This document shows, in pieces, positions 23,940 through 37,802 of a DNA stretch of 64,000 nt. A model generated the notes under the pieces. It was not told where the DNA came from. It made no database searches and saw only the letters and a list, made by a program, of their open reading frames with translations. Source of the stretch: Dermanyssus gallinae (lineage: Eukaryota; Arthropoda; Arachnida; Mesostigmata; Dermanyssidae); NCBI GenBank assembly GCA_003439945.1, contig QVRM01001074.1:1-64000 (forward strand). Reading direction: 5' to 3'. The position numbers were made by a program, and so were the translations under genes. Numbering within the stretch: position 1 is the first letter of the stretch; each line of letters starts with the position of its first letter.

Positions 23940-24526
23940 CTGTAAGCGCATGAACACGGAACCCAGAATATCGAAATTTGTTTGCTGAACTTGTTGTGCT
24001 CTTCCACCATCTCATTGTATGCATTGTGTTTCAATCTAGTCTGCTAGCAAAAGCACTTTTTTTTATAGAAAACAAAGAAGAAAAAATAACAATTGGTTTA
24101 CATTGTCGTCAATAATTGTAACGGGCAGTATTACCCGTAATAAGTATTGATGATTTTTTCATATAACAGCACAGTGGAAACAGTTCAAAGTTAGGTGATT
24201 TTTAACACCAGACATAATGAGATTTGTTCTTATCATTGTCTGGTAAGAGATTGAAATATGCCACAAGCTCGTCTCTGCCTTTTAGAAAATTCATGGCGTG
24301 CTCATGCTGGATTGATTTGGGCTTTCATTAGGATAAGAATGTATCGGCAGGACAATGATATAGTGGCAAACAAATAATGATGATGACGGTGATGATAAAC
24401 AGCAATCAAGAAATAAGAAAGAATTGTACTCGAGCAGGATTTAATAGTTTACGCACGGCAACGCCCCTTTGTTAGAAAGGTGCGCTAGTAGCCCAAGCCA
24501 AAACTGGTTCGGCGATAGTTACCACT

Positions 24527-24566
<40 letters not shown>

Positions 24567-25591
24567 CTACTATATATATATATATATAACACAACTACTA
24601 TTGGTTAGGGTATTTGTACGTTAAAATTGGATGCACATGTGAATTAATAATTAGCGTTTTGTTAACTAAAATGACAAACACATGTTAAGGAGCGCGAGGT
24701 ACATTGGCTCATATAGTCGTTCCAAACTGCAAAATGCTCCACCCTCTGCATACAAATCTGACGTTATGAAGCTGATATGAGCTCACAATTAGTTTAAGCT
24801 TGTGCTGTTCTAACTTTAAATATAGGTAGGAGTCCCTTTCCTCCTGGGAGACTCACAGCCCTTCTGTTACATTTAAACGTCGTCTTATATATTATGACTT
24901 CAATAATCTCAAATTGGCTCACGTCAAAATCGGCTGTGCATACATTGTAACTTATCAACGACCTTATCTACCTACTTCCCCGCGTTCAACTGAGTTTTTG
25001 TCCAAGACATTAGTCGAGGCGTTTGTGTGTACTATAACGCCTTCAAGATAATTTTAGCAAAACGGACTTTTGTATCTAGCAGGTTGCTTTGGCTGAAGCC
25101 TAAGTGTTCGTTCGCGCTTATTAATTAAATAGTAGCTAGACAACTTGCATTAGTAAGCATTTTGTCGCTCAACAACACAACATCAACAACGAAGGCATCG
25201 AACTGTGATGGGATCTTCATTGGCCAATGCATGCCTATATATTCCTAGCCAGGTTTGAATAACAATATACTAAATAAAATTTTTGCTCGCTTCTGAATCT
25301 GCCAGTCATACGATTCGACAGCGCAAAGCAAGTCAAGTACTTGAAAATATGAGCCATAAATTAATGATAAATGTTCTACGGTAGTTTAGCAGTTTTTAAT
25401 GTTGCAACAGCAACATACGTTCAAGCAAATTTGAGCGGTAAGTGTCCGGCTCAAATTGGCTTTTTTTTTAATGTAGATTTAATTAGTCAGGAATGGAAAT
25501 TTGACACTGCTTCACGCTGTAGTTAAGAAAAAATAAGAATTTATTTACTAGAACAAATTTACATACAAGACCCTAGTTGGATCTGTAATAA

Positions 25592-25625
<34 letters not shown>

Positions 25626-28600
25626 GGACTTTTAATCAAAGTATACCGGGACGAAATGTTGTTTGTCAGACGAATTAGGAGCGCTTTCTTAGGCGCGTGT
25701 CCTGGTTATTTTTTTGATTGTTGAATGATAAATCCCCGCCCTTATATCATCAGCCCCGTCTCTCACTATTCATATATTGTGCATAGGATGTGGGTTGCAA
25801 TAACATCTCAGGCTAAGTTTTAGGTTTCCCCAAGAAAATGTATGTGATTGAGTTGAGACAGCGGCGCCTAGCGTCACCCGCCTATTTGAAAAGTAATGCT
25901 GGTTGATAGATACCGTATATTTCTGCACACAATGCTTACGGCTTGTGCAAAGGTGTAGCTTGTGTGTTTGTAGGTATAGACTGAGACTTACGCTGCGATT
26001 TGTACTCATAACAACCTATACTGACATAGAGTACCAGCAGCTATTGTATAATTTTTACTACAGCAGAATTTAAAGCTATCAGAAGCGTATGTGATACAAG
26101 ATGTAAAACGTAACATTTTAAGCCGACCTCTGCTTTGGGGCAAAGTACAATCAGAAGCCTTCTGTGACGTGCGATTGTTGGGGCCAGTTCCTCGGGGCAT
26201 ATTATGCATCGAGTATGGGTTCTAATACCATATCAGACTAAATTATGGGTCTCCCTTAAGGAAATGTATGTGTTTCCGTTAAGACGGCATTTAAAGTTCG
26301 CCTGTAAGTAAGCTGAGCCAGCGGTGGTTAACGCGTTGGAAGCTGCGGTTTCTCCATTAACTAATATAGTAGGTAGGCAGTGCTTGGCGCTTTTTTGTTT
26401 GGCTCGAATACAACACGTAACGACGGTTTTGGTAGAGAAGCCATTAACTGTTATACGATGCACTCTTTGTCCAATAGATCAAAACCTCTAAGGCTATACT
26501 TGATCCGTGCCGCTAGACAAAAAGTAGCCTCAGAGGTCTTGCCGAAACACCACCATTTCCGCTGCATCTCGAAGCTCCCCCTTCTAAAAACTTGAAGTCA
26601 AGAGCAAAACCGCCATGTATGAACGCAAATCCAGGGAGCTCGAGGCCACGTTTGCAAACGATGTTGTAATCTAAAAGTACTCTGTGCAAGGACCCTGGTC
26701 GATGCTTCACCAAGGAATCGCCTGCATCGAGCTAATTTCCACCTTAAAATTAAGAAGCTTTGACGAAATCCCCGTAGTTCGTATACGCATCTAACCCGCG
26801 CTAAACTTCCTCATCCGCAACTGTGAAGATCTCCCGCTCGAACACGCCTCATCCAAGTGTCAAACGCTTAATGAAGACCTGAGAGAGTTTATATCAAGAC
26901 GTAAGAGGTGGCAGGCGTCGCTATATGCTAGTTCTACGTGGTTGAAGAACATAAAAATAGTCCTTCAAGTCTAATTGTGCAAGTGGTTCCTCACTAGACG
27001 GTTAAGGCGTCGTGGGAGTCCAACTTTACTATAAGTGTGGACGTCTTCCGTGACATGGACTGCAGTTCTGTACCGCCTGGCCTACTAGACGGTACTTTGG
27101 CCCTCTGGGCTGTACTTTGGGCCTCTGGGGGTCTAGGCTACTAGACGAGCTCAGTAAAAAGACTAGGATTTGGGCAGTAATATATTTGAGATGCGTAACT
27201 TAAAACCATAAGCAACAGTGAAAGTCAATCCTGCTTGTTCGGGGTTCAAGGGCATTTTTCATCTAAATGCATAACGACGTAATTTCTAGTGACAGTCGAG
27301 TTAGTCTCTAAAAGTCATCTTTGGTAATTTTGCAAAGACGCGCCTTATGGCGTCTACCCTGAAAGCCCGGCGGGAATAAAGAGTGCATCCTGGTGCGGGA
27401 GGGTTCTATCGTACCCGTGCGTATTTTCCAATTTACTCTTTTTTCACTGATTGAGAAGCGTAAGTGCTTCTACGGTTAATCGAAACGAGAATGGCTTCTT
27501 TTGTTATTTAAAATGACTGACATTCTATGCACGAAAGTCATGTTGTTGCTAGTTATGGTAAAGAGCGGTAATACTGAATTATTGTTGCTCAATAGGACAT
27601 GTTGCAATTTTGTTCATTTAATTTATTTTAGAACTTCGTTGCATTTAATGACGCCCTACAAGAGGCTTGCGTTTTTCCTACGTTCAGAACTAGAGTAGGG
27701 ATCGGCGGGGCGTCTAACAGTTCCTTGCGTTATACTTAGCGCAAACCTACCAGCAAAACCGGCATCGTCACTGATCACATGGCTGGTAAAACTCGGAAGT
27801 GGAAGACACAATGTGATGGTAGCCATTACGATATATCTTGTCTATACGTGACGACTGGAGCATGCGGCTCCCTGTGGGTTTCCCCAAAAGCTACGAGAGA
27901 TATAGATATCAAGGTGCCCAATCCTGGCAGAGAGTTCGACAGCCTTTCCCTGCCAGTCCTGCAAAAAATCTAGAATCGTTGTGCTTATGTTTCTTGTAAA
28001 TATTCATGTTAATCTGCAATTTGTTCAAGTCGTCAATTTGTTTGTATTTGAATGTATCTGCTGCGCGTTCGTAGGAAAGCTTTATCCTGGTAGTTAAACT
28101 AATACAATTCGCAAAAAAAATATTTGTGGAGAAAGTATTTGCCAAATATTGCTTTTTCTTCACCAAGCCATGAATGCTCTAAAAACCCTACATCAAGCAA
28201 GCCCTGTAATTAATCTCTTTTGGTAAACAGGAATCATCTTTGCGGGTGCATAATCGCTACTCGTGCGACACGTGGAGGAAGTAGCGAAGACATTGTTTAG
28301 AAGAAATATCCGGCTACATTACTGGCCAACATTGAGTCTTGTTATAAGTGTACTCATTAGCAATATTAAAATAACACGCGGGCCGTATACGGACAGTAGC
28401 CTTTTGGCATATATGAGTTATGTTTATCGTATGAAAACGTTTGTCATTAAAGCGCATATATATATACACTACTCACCAGATACAGTTGATATATTGTTGA
28501 GCTTTGTGCTGTATACACTATAAGACGGTCACCAGACATAAAAATGACAACTAGTCACACTTTAAACACGATTTATTACATTTTTTATAAGTAGTTTGTT

Positions 28601-29944
28601 TTATAACAGGGCTGCTGCACTACGGATCACACTCGAAGAGGCCGCGCCAATTATATTGCAGAACAAATTTTTTTCCATTTCTTTACATCAATGCAAACTA
28701 TGTACTCAAGAGCACAGTAATCCGCAAGAATATGAATAATTATAGTTTTATAAATTATGCATTAGTTTGCAACACAGCAAACAAAACTTGCTAATTGTTA
28801 GCATTGTTTCATTACGTTTTGTTTATTTGTCACTTGCTCTTTACAGTTACTTCACGTTCTTATTTCCCCATTGTTTCCTGCTGCTCATCAAAGCTTTCGC
28901 AAAACCTCGTTGTGTGTCCGAAAAGAGCCCTTCGAGAGCTCTGTTGCTGTTCGTTGCCCGAAACTTCTTCGCCCCACTCCTTCAAGAAGGAAATGAGGCG
29001 TCAATTGTTTGCTCTACTTTAAGTAGTTGATTTCCTTGCACAAGAAAATAAGACCGCCGTATGGTTTGCTTAAAGTCTTGTCGGTTTGTGCGTACTGGTC
29101 TAGTTACTCTTGATTTCCCGCACTTGATAGGCCTATATGTGTACTTTGCTGTCCAACATTGAGAAACATGAACTGTCACGAATTCAAGGCGCACAGCTAA
29201 CATGAACTACATTTAATGCTAACAACGCCCAACGTTATGGTAATGCTGTAGGCATGAGGTCAGTTTGCTCAACTTAGCCTTCTCCGCCATATGTAAGTAG
29301 TATATTTTATATCGGAATCTTGTTTCGAGGTTCCTTATTAAATAGAAAGCTATCAAACGTAACTAAGTGATAGGCCTGTAGAAGCAGCGTCTTAGCTTCT
29401 AAGGATGCCTTGAACTTTAAAAGCTCACAGCGATGACCTAACTAAAAATAATCCATTTTGAGGTTGCTGGACGAACATCTTCTCGCTTCGTTTACCGTTA
29501 TGTTCTAAAGCATGCTGAGAGCAGCTGACAACTCTAAGTGTCTAAGCGCCAGTGCTATGCGCATACCCTATAGAGAAAGGTTCTATTTATTAAGAATACT
29601 GATGGAGCTACAATTGTCTCCTGAGAACGCATACCCTATATGTGTGTTCGAAAGTTGTGCTTAATGTCTTCTGGAAGCATGGGAACTCACAACATTTCAG
29701 GGTCCTCCAGGCCTAAGAGACAACATCCGAAATTGTGTTGTCAACAAGCTCGAGGACCTAAATCATCACTCAGCAAGATAAGCTCTGGTCATCATCACTC
29801 ATTATACCTAAACTACCCTCACTGCATATATACTAGAAAAATTTTAATAAAAAAAAGCGTTAAAAGCACTCCTATTTTTGCACATACACGCATGTGTGTG
29901 TGTATGCAAAGTCATATGTGCCTCTGTGTGTCCTTTGTGCAAAC
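23940..29944 (-). other. GPB5 intron 1 (5.9-6 kb)
   Basis: This lies between the gtttgc donor of exon 1 and the gcttacag acceptor of exon 2. It contains (TA)n runs at about 24531-24590 and 25597-25624. Two diverged copies of a roughly 450-bp unit follow each other at about 25.78 and 26.22 kb; each has a stretch like gtgcat..atg.gggtt and aaatgtatgtg. The rest is AT-rich, and no exon could be recognised on either strand. Confidence 0.6.
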
Positions 29945-30067
29945 CTTGCAAGTAGAAAGCTGTCCGAATTGATACGAGGCCGACATCTCCGCGCAGACGA
30001 CTGCCAGTAGGAGTACAAGGGCCGCGCCATCGGACCGCGCCATGAGGGCTGCCTTCTCAATACGCAT
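29945..30067 (-). CDS. GPB5: Glycoprotein hormone beta 5 (thyrostimulin beta), exon 1: signal peptide
   Basis: First coding exon of a secreted cystine-knot hormone subunit. It encodes 41 residues from the ATG at 30067, the first Met after an in-frame TGA and with G at -3. A second in-frame ATG at 30043 would give 33 residues. A hydrophobic core (ALVLLLAVVCA) followed by small residues (EMSAS) is a typical signal peptide, so the mature chain probably starts near SYQFG. The exon ends LSTCK before a GT donor (gtttgc) in phase 0. This Cys is the first cysteine of the mature hormone, and the C-x2-R/x-Y-x-Y pattern is completed by exon 2. Seen: start, signal peptide, donor. Inferred: the join to exon 2, because strand, order, phase and the family pattern all fit. 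The donor is only moderately strong. Confidence 0.78.
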
Positions 30068-30902
30068 CACGGCTGGCCACACGGTTCTTCACAACAACTT
30101 CACTTGCTGACACCTCCAGCTGTCACTGCTGCGTCCATAGTCAGGACAACAGATGACGACACGATGATGCAGTTGATTCACCGAAAACAATGCCGACACA
30201 AGGCAAATCCGATTAATAATGTAGTTAACCATATTTGAGATTGTATTGTTGTTGGTTGTTTTTCTCTGGTACTTTCTCTCCTGCCCCCCCCCCCCCTCTG
30301 TATTTTTCTAGACCTATTTGACCTTTTACTCCATCATTCTCCTATAGAAACAAACAAGTGGGTCGCAGCTCTTCTACCTGGCAGCTAGGACCATGGAGGA
30401 GACGACGCAGACTTAAATAATGCCATCGTAATTGTGTTTGTGTAGATCTCTTTGATCACACCGGATAGGTGGGCGTTGCTGACTGTCCAGTATGATCGTT
30501 TCGATCCCTTCAGACGCAATCGTGAATGAAGTTAAAGGGGCCGAAATGCGTCTTTGACTTCTGTCTAAAACTCTTGGCGATACAACGAAACCAGCGTGTT
30601 GCATTGGCTTTGCCGGACGGCCTAATTGTTCCGCTTGCGAATTAACGATTAGGCCCGATATCCTGCTGATTCGGTAAGTCCAAGCAAACAAGCTTGGCAT
30701 AAAGCAGCATTTCTAGTAGTTTGAACCCGTGTACTATACATTATCTACAAATATGTGTTTGCCGTTTTCGCTCCACTCGCATGGCAGCAAGTTAAGCTTT
30801 CAATTTGAAAAGCACGAAAATATACGAGCCACGTATGCGCTCGTAACAAGAAGCCTGGCATGTTGTTTATTTGAAACCTTAGGTAGGTTTATAGTCCATA
30901 TC

Positions 30903-30953
<51 letters not shown>

Positions 30954-32247
30954 TTACGTAACGTAACAGAATAGTAGACACTTAGAGGATCAAAATGTAC
31001 TTATCCCAAAATCATAGAAAAATAGAATGTTATACCTGAAAGTAGCTTTGAGTAGCTATATTGTAAAAAAATACTTGTTCTCATAGATGATCGATATATA
31101 ATAGCGTTATGACGTTGCGTATCTAAACTCGATCGAATCTGCGATCCGTTTGAACTGCTCGTGACGTTAATTTGGTACTTAATAAACCGCATCGCTTAGC
31201 GTCTAAACGTGCTCGTGAGTCCTAGTAAGATGCTTTGTAACAACGGCAACAAAATCCGCCACACGATCACGGTATGACGCCAGTCTCAAGCAGTTACCCA
31301 GTTCGAATGCCGTTGACGAACTTGTGTATCTCACCAACGCTCGCCCGAGCATTGGACTAGAGCCAAACTAGACTCACAAAGTGCTGTACTCATCATTCTG
31401 GATTCGGCCACGAGCTCTTTACATTACAACCTTTGCTTCTCTACATCGGCCTATTCCAGTGGGATGGTGCGCTAAAGCAAAATCCGCATCTAAAAAAACG
31501 CGCCTGACAAGAATTGCTGACGTCGCATAGAGACGACATGCATATACTCACTCGTATATACATATATTCACTCGTTGTAGCTCACCGCGCCCAACGCCAC
31601 TAGATCGTGATACTTTCTTTCTTAGCAAGCAGGTAACCGTTACGGCGATAACCTCAACGGACTGGCAGGAAATCCACCCCAAGTAGTACAAGCAGATCAC
31701 GCATCTTCAGTTCAAATGTGTGCGTTGTATTACTGAGTGATGAGTAAACGACCATGAACTTCTGATACGTAGGTGAGACAACTCTACAAGTCAAGATATA
31801 TAGCATCGTTTGAAGTGTGATTTGCTCGTCAGTATCTGAAAATAGGTTTGAAGAATAGAGAAACGGCGCATTTTACATGATTCGGTGAGCTTGGATTGTT
31901 CAGGGCGTCCTAATGATTCACGAATAAATTGTGGTCGGTCAGCGCGAAGTCGTCTGAGTATGGTGGGTACATACACCAAGACATACCGAAGAGTAGATTT
32001 CAAAAACGTATACTGAACAGTATTAATGCTGGTCCATCAAATACCTAAAATAAACTTTTTACCTCAAGCACAAAACAGCTGGATTTGTACCCATAAGCGA
32101 TTTAGATCTCAAATTGAAGCGGTGGATCAAACAAACAGTGTCTACATTGAAAAAATACGTCTGTTAGAAATATCCTGATCAGCACCTGCAAAAAAATCTT
32201 CAGATCATTTTTCAGGTGTATTCAGCATTTGAACCAAGCAACATTTG

Positions 32248-32286
<39 letters not shown>

Positions 32287-35100
32287 CAGTTGTTTTTCAC
32301 ATAGCGCAGATAACATATGAAACGCTAAGTCCGAATAACTACAAAATTTGTCTCAGATTAGGTTATCACTAGTTACAACAACACGATTTTTTTACATACG
32401 CAGTTTTGAAAAGCACCTATCTCACCACGCATGCATAACACTTACGCTAATATTATGTTTAGCTTCTTATTTCCTACATACATTTGCTATTCTGCCGATT
32501 ACTTCTGAGGCAGTACACACAATAAACTCGTACTTATTAAATGGCCAGAGTACGAACATAATAACTATGAGGCGATCAAGACAAACCCTTATACATTTAA
32601 TCGGTTAGACTTGGCAATCAAGATTTGTTTCTAAAAAAACTAAAGTGTCGTCATGAGTAGAATCGAATCCTACTCCGGTAGAATGATTTCCGCTTCCTTG
32701 ATTGTTAATTCAAGTTGAAATCTGATTACCGTGCGGCAATATTTTGCTGCCTATAGGGACAAATACGTATCAGGAAGTAAACTAAAAGTACCCAAATAGG
32801 CAACGATGAGATTATGACTTATAGAAGTCTCGTACACGCCACCATTCCAAATGAACGGTTCGATTACCCTGCCCAAAGCGTCCTTTGGCAAACCTTAAAA
32901 AGATAATAGCCTACAGAGATGCACCAAGGGGGGTTACATATCGGGGGCTTGCGCTGAGAGGCTTCAGCCCGATGAAAATTTAGTCGAAAGACTACTGAAG
33001 GGTAGGCATGTGATAGGTCTATGTACAAACACAACTTTCTAGAAGTACAGCTCTGTGAAGGTGGGCTCATCCAGACCAAATAGCATCGCTGTTCCTTTGA
33101 CGTTCCCACACAAGCTCGCGGATAAAACATATACGTACATGTATCAGAAACGCAGATGCACGAGAGACAACCGAAAAATTACTGAATTATGCTTTCAGTA
33201 TAATTTTGACCGTATATTTTTTTATTAATTTTTCAGTATAATTACTAGCACCACGCAAGATTGCGACGAAAAAACCTTAAAAAAAACCTTTTACAGCGGA
33301 CATTAAAAATTCGATTATTTTTATTGTGGTTAACCCAACACTCTGGTGCGCCATGTTTCCGACATAATTATCGCTAAAATACCATCTGAATACCAAAACG
33401 GCAAACTGTTTTGTTATTCAGATGATTACTTGGGCTTCATGAACTAAACTGAAAAAACATTCAGTCAAATTAACTGGGGTGAAATAAGTCCCTGGATTTA
33501 AATGCAATTTTACGCACGAAAACGGTGCATCAGACGTTAAATAAATGACCCTGCTAGACAAAGCATTATTCTTTACACAAATGGGTCCCACATTCGAGCA
33601 CACTAAACCGTACAATCAAAAAAACATAATGTCTTAAACAATAAATAATATTCCCTTCGTACTCGTGGCCTCGAAATTTCCAAACCATATCTAGAATTGC
33701 ACACCAGATGCTCTATCCAAGCTAAATACTAAAATCAGATTGTTACAATATATCTTCATGTAAAAGTTGGTAAAGAGCGACGTTCTGCTAAATACGCTAC
33801 TTGTTAAAATGTAAGAAAAAAAACACGGATTGAACGCAAAAACTAAAATGAATAAAAATGTAATCCTCAACCTCCCTCGTACTGCTGGAAGGCGTATGCA
33901 AAATTATTTCACACAGAACATTCAAGGAATCATATTATATCAGCATAAAGAGAGCTATAAAATATTTGCGATACCAATATTTAGGACGCATGCCGCAAAA
34001 TGTGTCGCACAAAAAGTAAAACAAAATGCCATCTATTGCGGGGTAACTGGTAAGATCTGCTCATACTGATATATAAAAACACCATTATTGAATAAAAAGC
34101 CGCGCGTGGGTAAGAATGTTTGATATACTCTTCAGTATATGTATCCTAAGAGAAGGTATCGGGCGTGCCAGACCGTCTCTCCCTTATGGTACCTGAATGA
34201 AGGCATTAAGAAATAAAAAGCGCATAAACACGCGTAGTTCAAAGCTCGAAAAGCTTCGCGCATCAGTATTATGCAGGTAAAAGTACAAAATCAATAATTT
34301 CTGATTATAATGATCCCTATTAGCATATCGTATAGAGACTACGTCCTTACCTCACAATTACCCTCGCTGGTTTCGCAGGCTATGAAAAAAATGTAAACGT
34401 ATAATGAGATACACATTACACCCTTTTCTCGTTTTCGCGAGTATACGAGCTACACAACGGACCTCCCTCGAATTTGGACTCACGTACTTTGAAATAGTTT
34501 AAATTTTGTTTTTTCTTTAGTACAGGTGACGGAGGATTCTTGAAACAAATAGTTTACATGGTTAACTGAACATGCATGTACTTCTGCGTGATAAGAGTAT
34601 ATATTGTCGTTGTTCCTGTGTCTGTGTAATCGCTCCCCCAGCATTGGGCGGCAAGTAGTTGCTTCAATGGTTTAGAGAAAATTCAAGACAAATTTGAGAC
34701 GCTAATAGAATACGATTCTTACCCTCTGAGCTCGATCCTATAGGTATCGAAACAACATTAATAAACACTACTATGAGTCAATACACCAGTGGTTAAAAGT
34801 GTACAAACAAAATAAACAGCGTAGGGACAATACTGACTGCTGACCGAAGAACAATATGGATTAATATATAGATGTAGACACCACGTAGAAACAAATATAT
34901 TCGATGCTGGCTCGCAGCGATCTGGCTGTTCAAAAGCACAGAATAGCGGCACGTCGAGATGAGTTAGCTTTATTTTTCGTAGCTCGTGTCTAGTTAACGG
35001 TTTATCGGTGTACTGGCGCACGCCTGCAAAATTTTAATATTTTCTTAATAATAATATTTTCTTCTTGACACATGCAGAAGCATTATAAAGCCGGTCTTCT
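30068..35100. other. Region upstream of GPB5, no gene seen
   Basis: The first 200 bp presumably hold the GPB5 5' UTR and promoter on the minus strand, though no clear TATA or initiator was found. A C-run lies at about 30286-30297. The rest is AT-rich without supported exons. Confidence 0.45.
30905..30950. repeat. (TA)n microsatellite
   Basis: About 23 TA units in non-coding DNA upstream of GPB5. Further runs follow at 32252-32284 and 39838-39862. Confidence 0.97.
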
Positions 35101-35104
35101 GCAA

Positions 35105-35215
35105 GTATCTTGGCGTTAGGTTTTTTGGGTTAGAGAACCCGTAACTACACGTTAACGCGGAGTTGTTGTTCACTCCAAAATGCTAGCATAAAAAAAGTTA
35201 TCTAATAAATTATTC
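35105..35215 (+). mobile_element. 3' tail of the same retrotransposon (copy 3)
   Basis: Only about 100 bp of the element remain. They start at gggttagagaacccgtaac and end with ttcactccaaaatgctagc plus an A/T-rich tail. The segment shares these blocks with the copies at 15.1 and 55.9 kb. Confidence 0.6.
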
Positions 35216-35439
35216 TTGTAGTATCTTGGCTGCGATGCCTTTTGTTGCAATTTATGTTGTCGTTATAATTAGCGTCGCTTTTGCTATTATATATGCCATC
35301 GATTACGCCGTATTGATGTGTTGAAACGCGGCTGTCGGAATCGCTATTAAGAGGCAGCCTGAATCTCCAACTCTACCACTTTGCACCCCGTAGCATACGT
35401 TCAACCGTCTGATAATTTTTCGAAGCGCAGTTGATTCAT

Positions 35440-36860
35440 CTGAGGTGAAAATTTGTATTAAGGTGAACAACGACGCGCTGAACACCCAAGAAGTTGGCTC
35501 GAAGACAAAACATGTAGAAAAAGACGAAAAAGTGTTGCCTTCAATGGACATCGCTGCAGATCTTGTACAAGGTTTCCTAGACAATGTCGTTCCTTATACC
35601 ATAAAAGCGTTAAAACAGCGGTAACCAGTGTATTTAAAAAGTTGTTGGGCAAAAACATACTACAAAAAATATGACTACGTAGTCCTGACTGAAACCACTA
35701 TCAACGTCATTGCAATATATTCTAGTCCTTTGGAAGTTATGTCAGCACTGCTAGAGAAATTAGCACTCTGCCCCGACATGGTAGACTTACACAAAGTGGC
35801 TGTACTATGTAGTGATCTTAACTGTCGGCTTAACAAACTAAGCTGTTTAAGCACGGATTCACTGCTTAACGTCTTGTTATCTCAGTAGGTGGCAGTATGT
35901 GGGTCATATCCATAGCTGAAGATGCGTTTGATTGACATATTCGTCGCAAACGCTAACCCAGGTAATGTCAGGTATAAGGGAGTGCAGGAGAAGACTCTGG
36001 CGTTTGGTGCAAGGTGGCACCTACCCGTTACAATGGAAATATCAATTCAACCGCAATCTACATACCGCGGGCGGCCTCGTCTGAGTCGCAGTCTGAATCT
36101 CAGCCTTCTGAATGTTACTTCGCCAGCCCTGTCGCGGCCTTGAAGCCCGTCAAGCCCTGTCGTGGCATTTTAGCAATTTTGAAGTTAACGACTCAATAAT
36201 GAAAGCACCGTCCGGCAAGATCCCGGGGCCCGATTTGATCACAAATGAGTGTCTCAGACAAGCGATTCACCTTGCGCCCTAATTCACTCAAAATTCAAAA
36301 TTCTGTACAACGGGCACTTCGAACTAAAGGGGCTTATCCCTTTGCTGTATTCGTAGACTCTAAAGCGGCATTTGATACGGCCGCATAAACAATTATACTT
36401 GACAAGCTAGCTTTTTGCGGGGTTTCTTTAAATATATCGGAACTCACTAGAGGCATTTTACAAGAAAAACAAGCTACCATAAATATTGGAGCCGCTAAAC
36501 ACATGGCGATCTTACTGGTGTTGCTCAAGGTGATAATCTTAGCCCCCTGCCCGATCCTCCTGAAGAGATACAGGGTCGGCACTCACAGGTGGACGTCCTT
36601 ATGTATGCGGATAACATAGCGCTATACTCTCGCAGCCGATTTCATTTGCAACAATCCCTTGCGACCTTGCAGCATTACGTCCACGGAACAAGTTGGAGAT
36701 AAATATAGATAAAAATGCAATAAAGTTTTGACGTGGGGGAAAATTGGCTGGAATCGACAAACTTCGCTAAGGTTCAAAATGTATTACTCTCTTTAACCTG
36801 AAGATTTTCCCCACTGCTTCTTACGGTATACAGGTGATATGGCCTTACCTATCGAAATTA
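35440..36860 (+). pseudogene. LINE remnant with endonuclease and reverse transcriptase pieces
   Basis: An open frame at 35628-35888 reads VIAIYSSPLEVMSALLEKL and HKVAVLCSDLNCRLNK, like the APE-type endonuclease of non-LTR elements (the LxGDFNxR box). Further right come KIPGPDLITNECL (36.2 kb), FAVFVDSKAAFDTAA (36.33 kb), RGILQEKQATINIG (36.45 kb) and MYADNIALYSRSRFHLQQ (36.6 kb), the reverse transcriptase blocks in the right order. The YADD box has become YADN, and stops and frameshifts separate the pieces, so the copy is dead. Confidence 0.78.
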
Positions 36861-37625
36861 AACTTTAACGCGTTTTTTTTAGAATCTACCGAAAACGGCA
36901 GCTTTTAACGAGTGTCTGCTCTTTTATGAAACCTAGGCAATGACGTGTAGTTCCTGGAAGCGCTGCAGTTATAAGAATAAACACCTCAACGTACGATTTG
37001 CTGTATATGGGTAGATAAGTACCATTAAATTTCCTTGTTATGCTTGTGCAAACTCTGCGGGGGACAGTGTGACTTGTATCACCTCCAACAATGCCATACA
37101 GCAGTTTCGTTGACTCGACTTTTGGAACCGTGATGATTGTACATATGTGTAAATGTATGCGTTCTTTGTACGCTATACAATAATGTAAACCAACAATCGG
37201 TTAATAAAGCTGAATGTAATTATATATGCAACTATTATTATAGTTGTTATTGTCGTTGAGGTGAAAGTCCATCTAGCCATTTTGACCCTGACTTCTATTG
37301 TCCTTATCAATCTCAGATGAACGACGAATTCCGCGCAGAGAACAGATTCATCAATATATGACATAGCGTATGTTTGTCAATGGCATATCCCCGTATCAAA
37401 GATGCACTCGTTGCGCTTCCGATGGGTTCGGACAGCTATACGCTCTCAGGATACCGACGAGTTCCAATTGCTTAAATCTAAACAGCAATCCAACGTGTAA
37501 TGTTCCAGATAAATTGCCCTATTGTAGAGCACTTTTCTCTGTTGTTGAAACACAGAGTCTACTATAACTAACGTTATCACCAGTGGGGCCACAAAACTAA
37601 ACAGGCGACTCCCAGTGAGCAAGTA

Positions 37626-37802
37626 AAGTTTTCGGGCTGACCCTCAGCCAAGATTTAACGTCCACGGAACTGTTTTTCACATTGCTTTATAGACGGACCC
37701 CCATAAATACAAATGTGCAACGGTGGGGCTCGAACCCGCGCACCTATGTGTCTCCTCCGGTTGCGAGGCACAGACTTAACCCACCACGCCACCGGGCTCG
37801 AC
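37626..37802 (-). mobile_element. tRNA-derived SINE with 15-bp target-site duplication (family S1, copy 1)
   Basis: Read on the minus strand, the element starts with a tRNA-like head that has an A box TGGCGTGGTGG (37791-37781) and a B box GGTTCGAGCCC (37736-37726), the internal RNA polymerase III promoter. A unique body of about 90 bp follows, ending in ggctgagggtcagccc. The insertion is flanked by the exact 15-bp direct repeat cccagtgagcaagta (37611-37625 and 37803-37817), the mark of LINE-mediated insertion. It is the freshest copy in the window. It is not a tRNA gene, because spacing and body do not fit a cloverleaf. Confidence 0.88.

Noticed and set aside
32645..32690. tRNA-like TPsiC arm (gtaggattcgattctac on the minus strand)
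   Set aside because: No matching acceptor stem, D arm or anticodon arm could be folded around it.
8018..36000. Search for a GPA2 gene next to GPB5
   Set aside because: The two subunit genes are neighbours in many animals, but no exon with the GPA2 cysteine pattern was seen on either strand here; it may lie outside the window or be missed in small exons.
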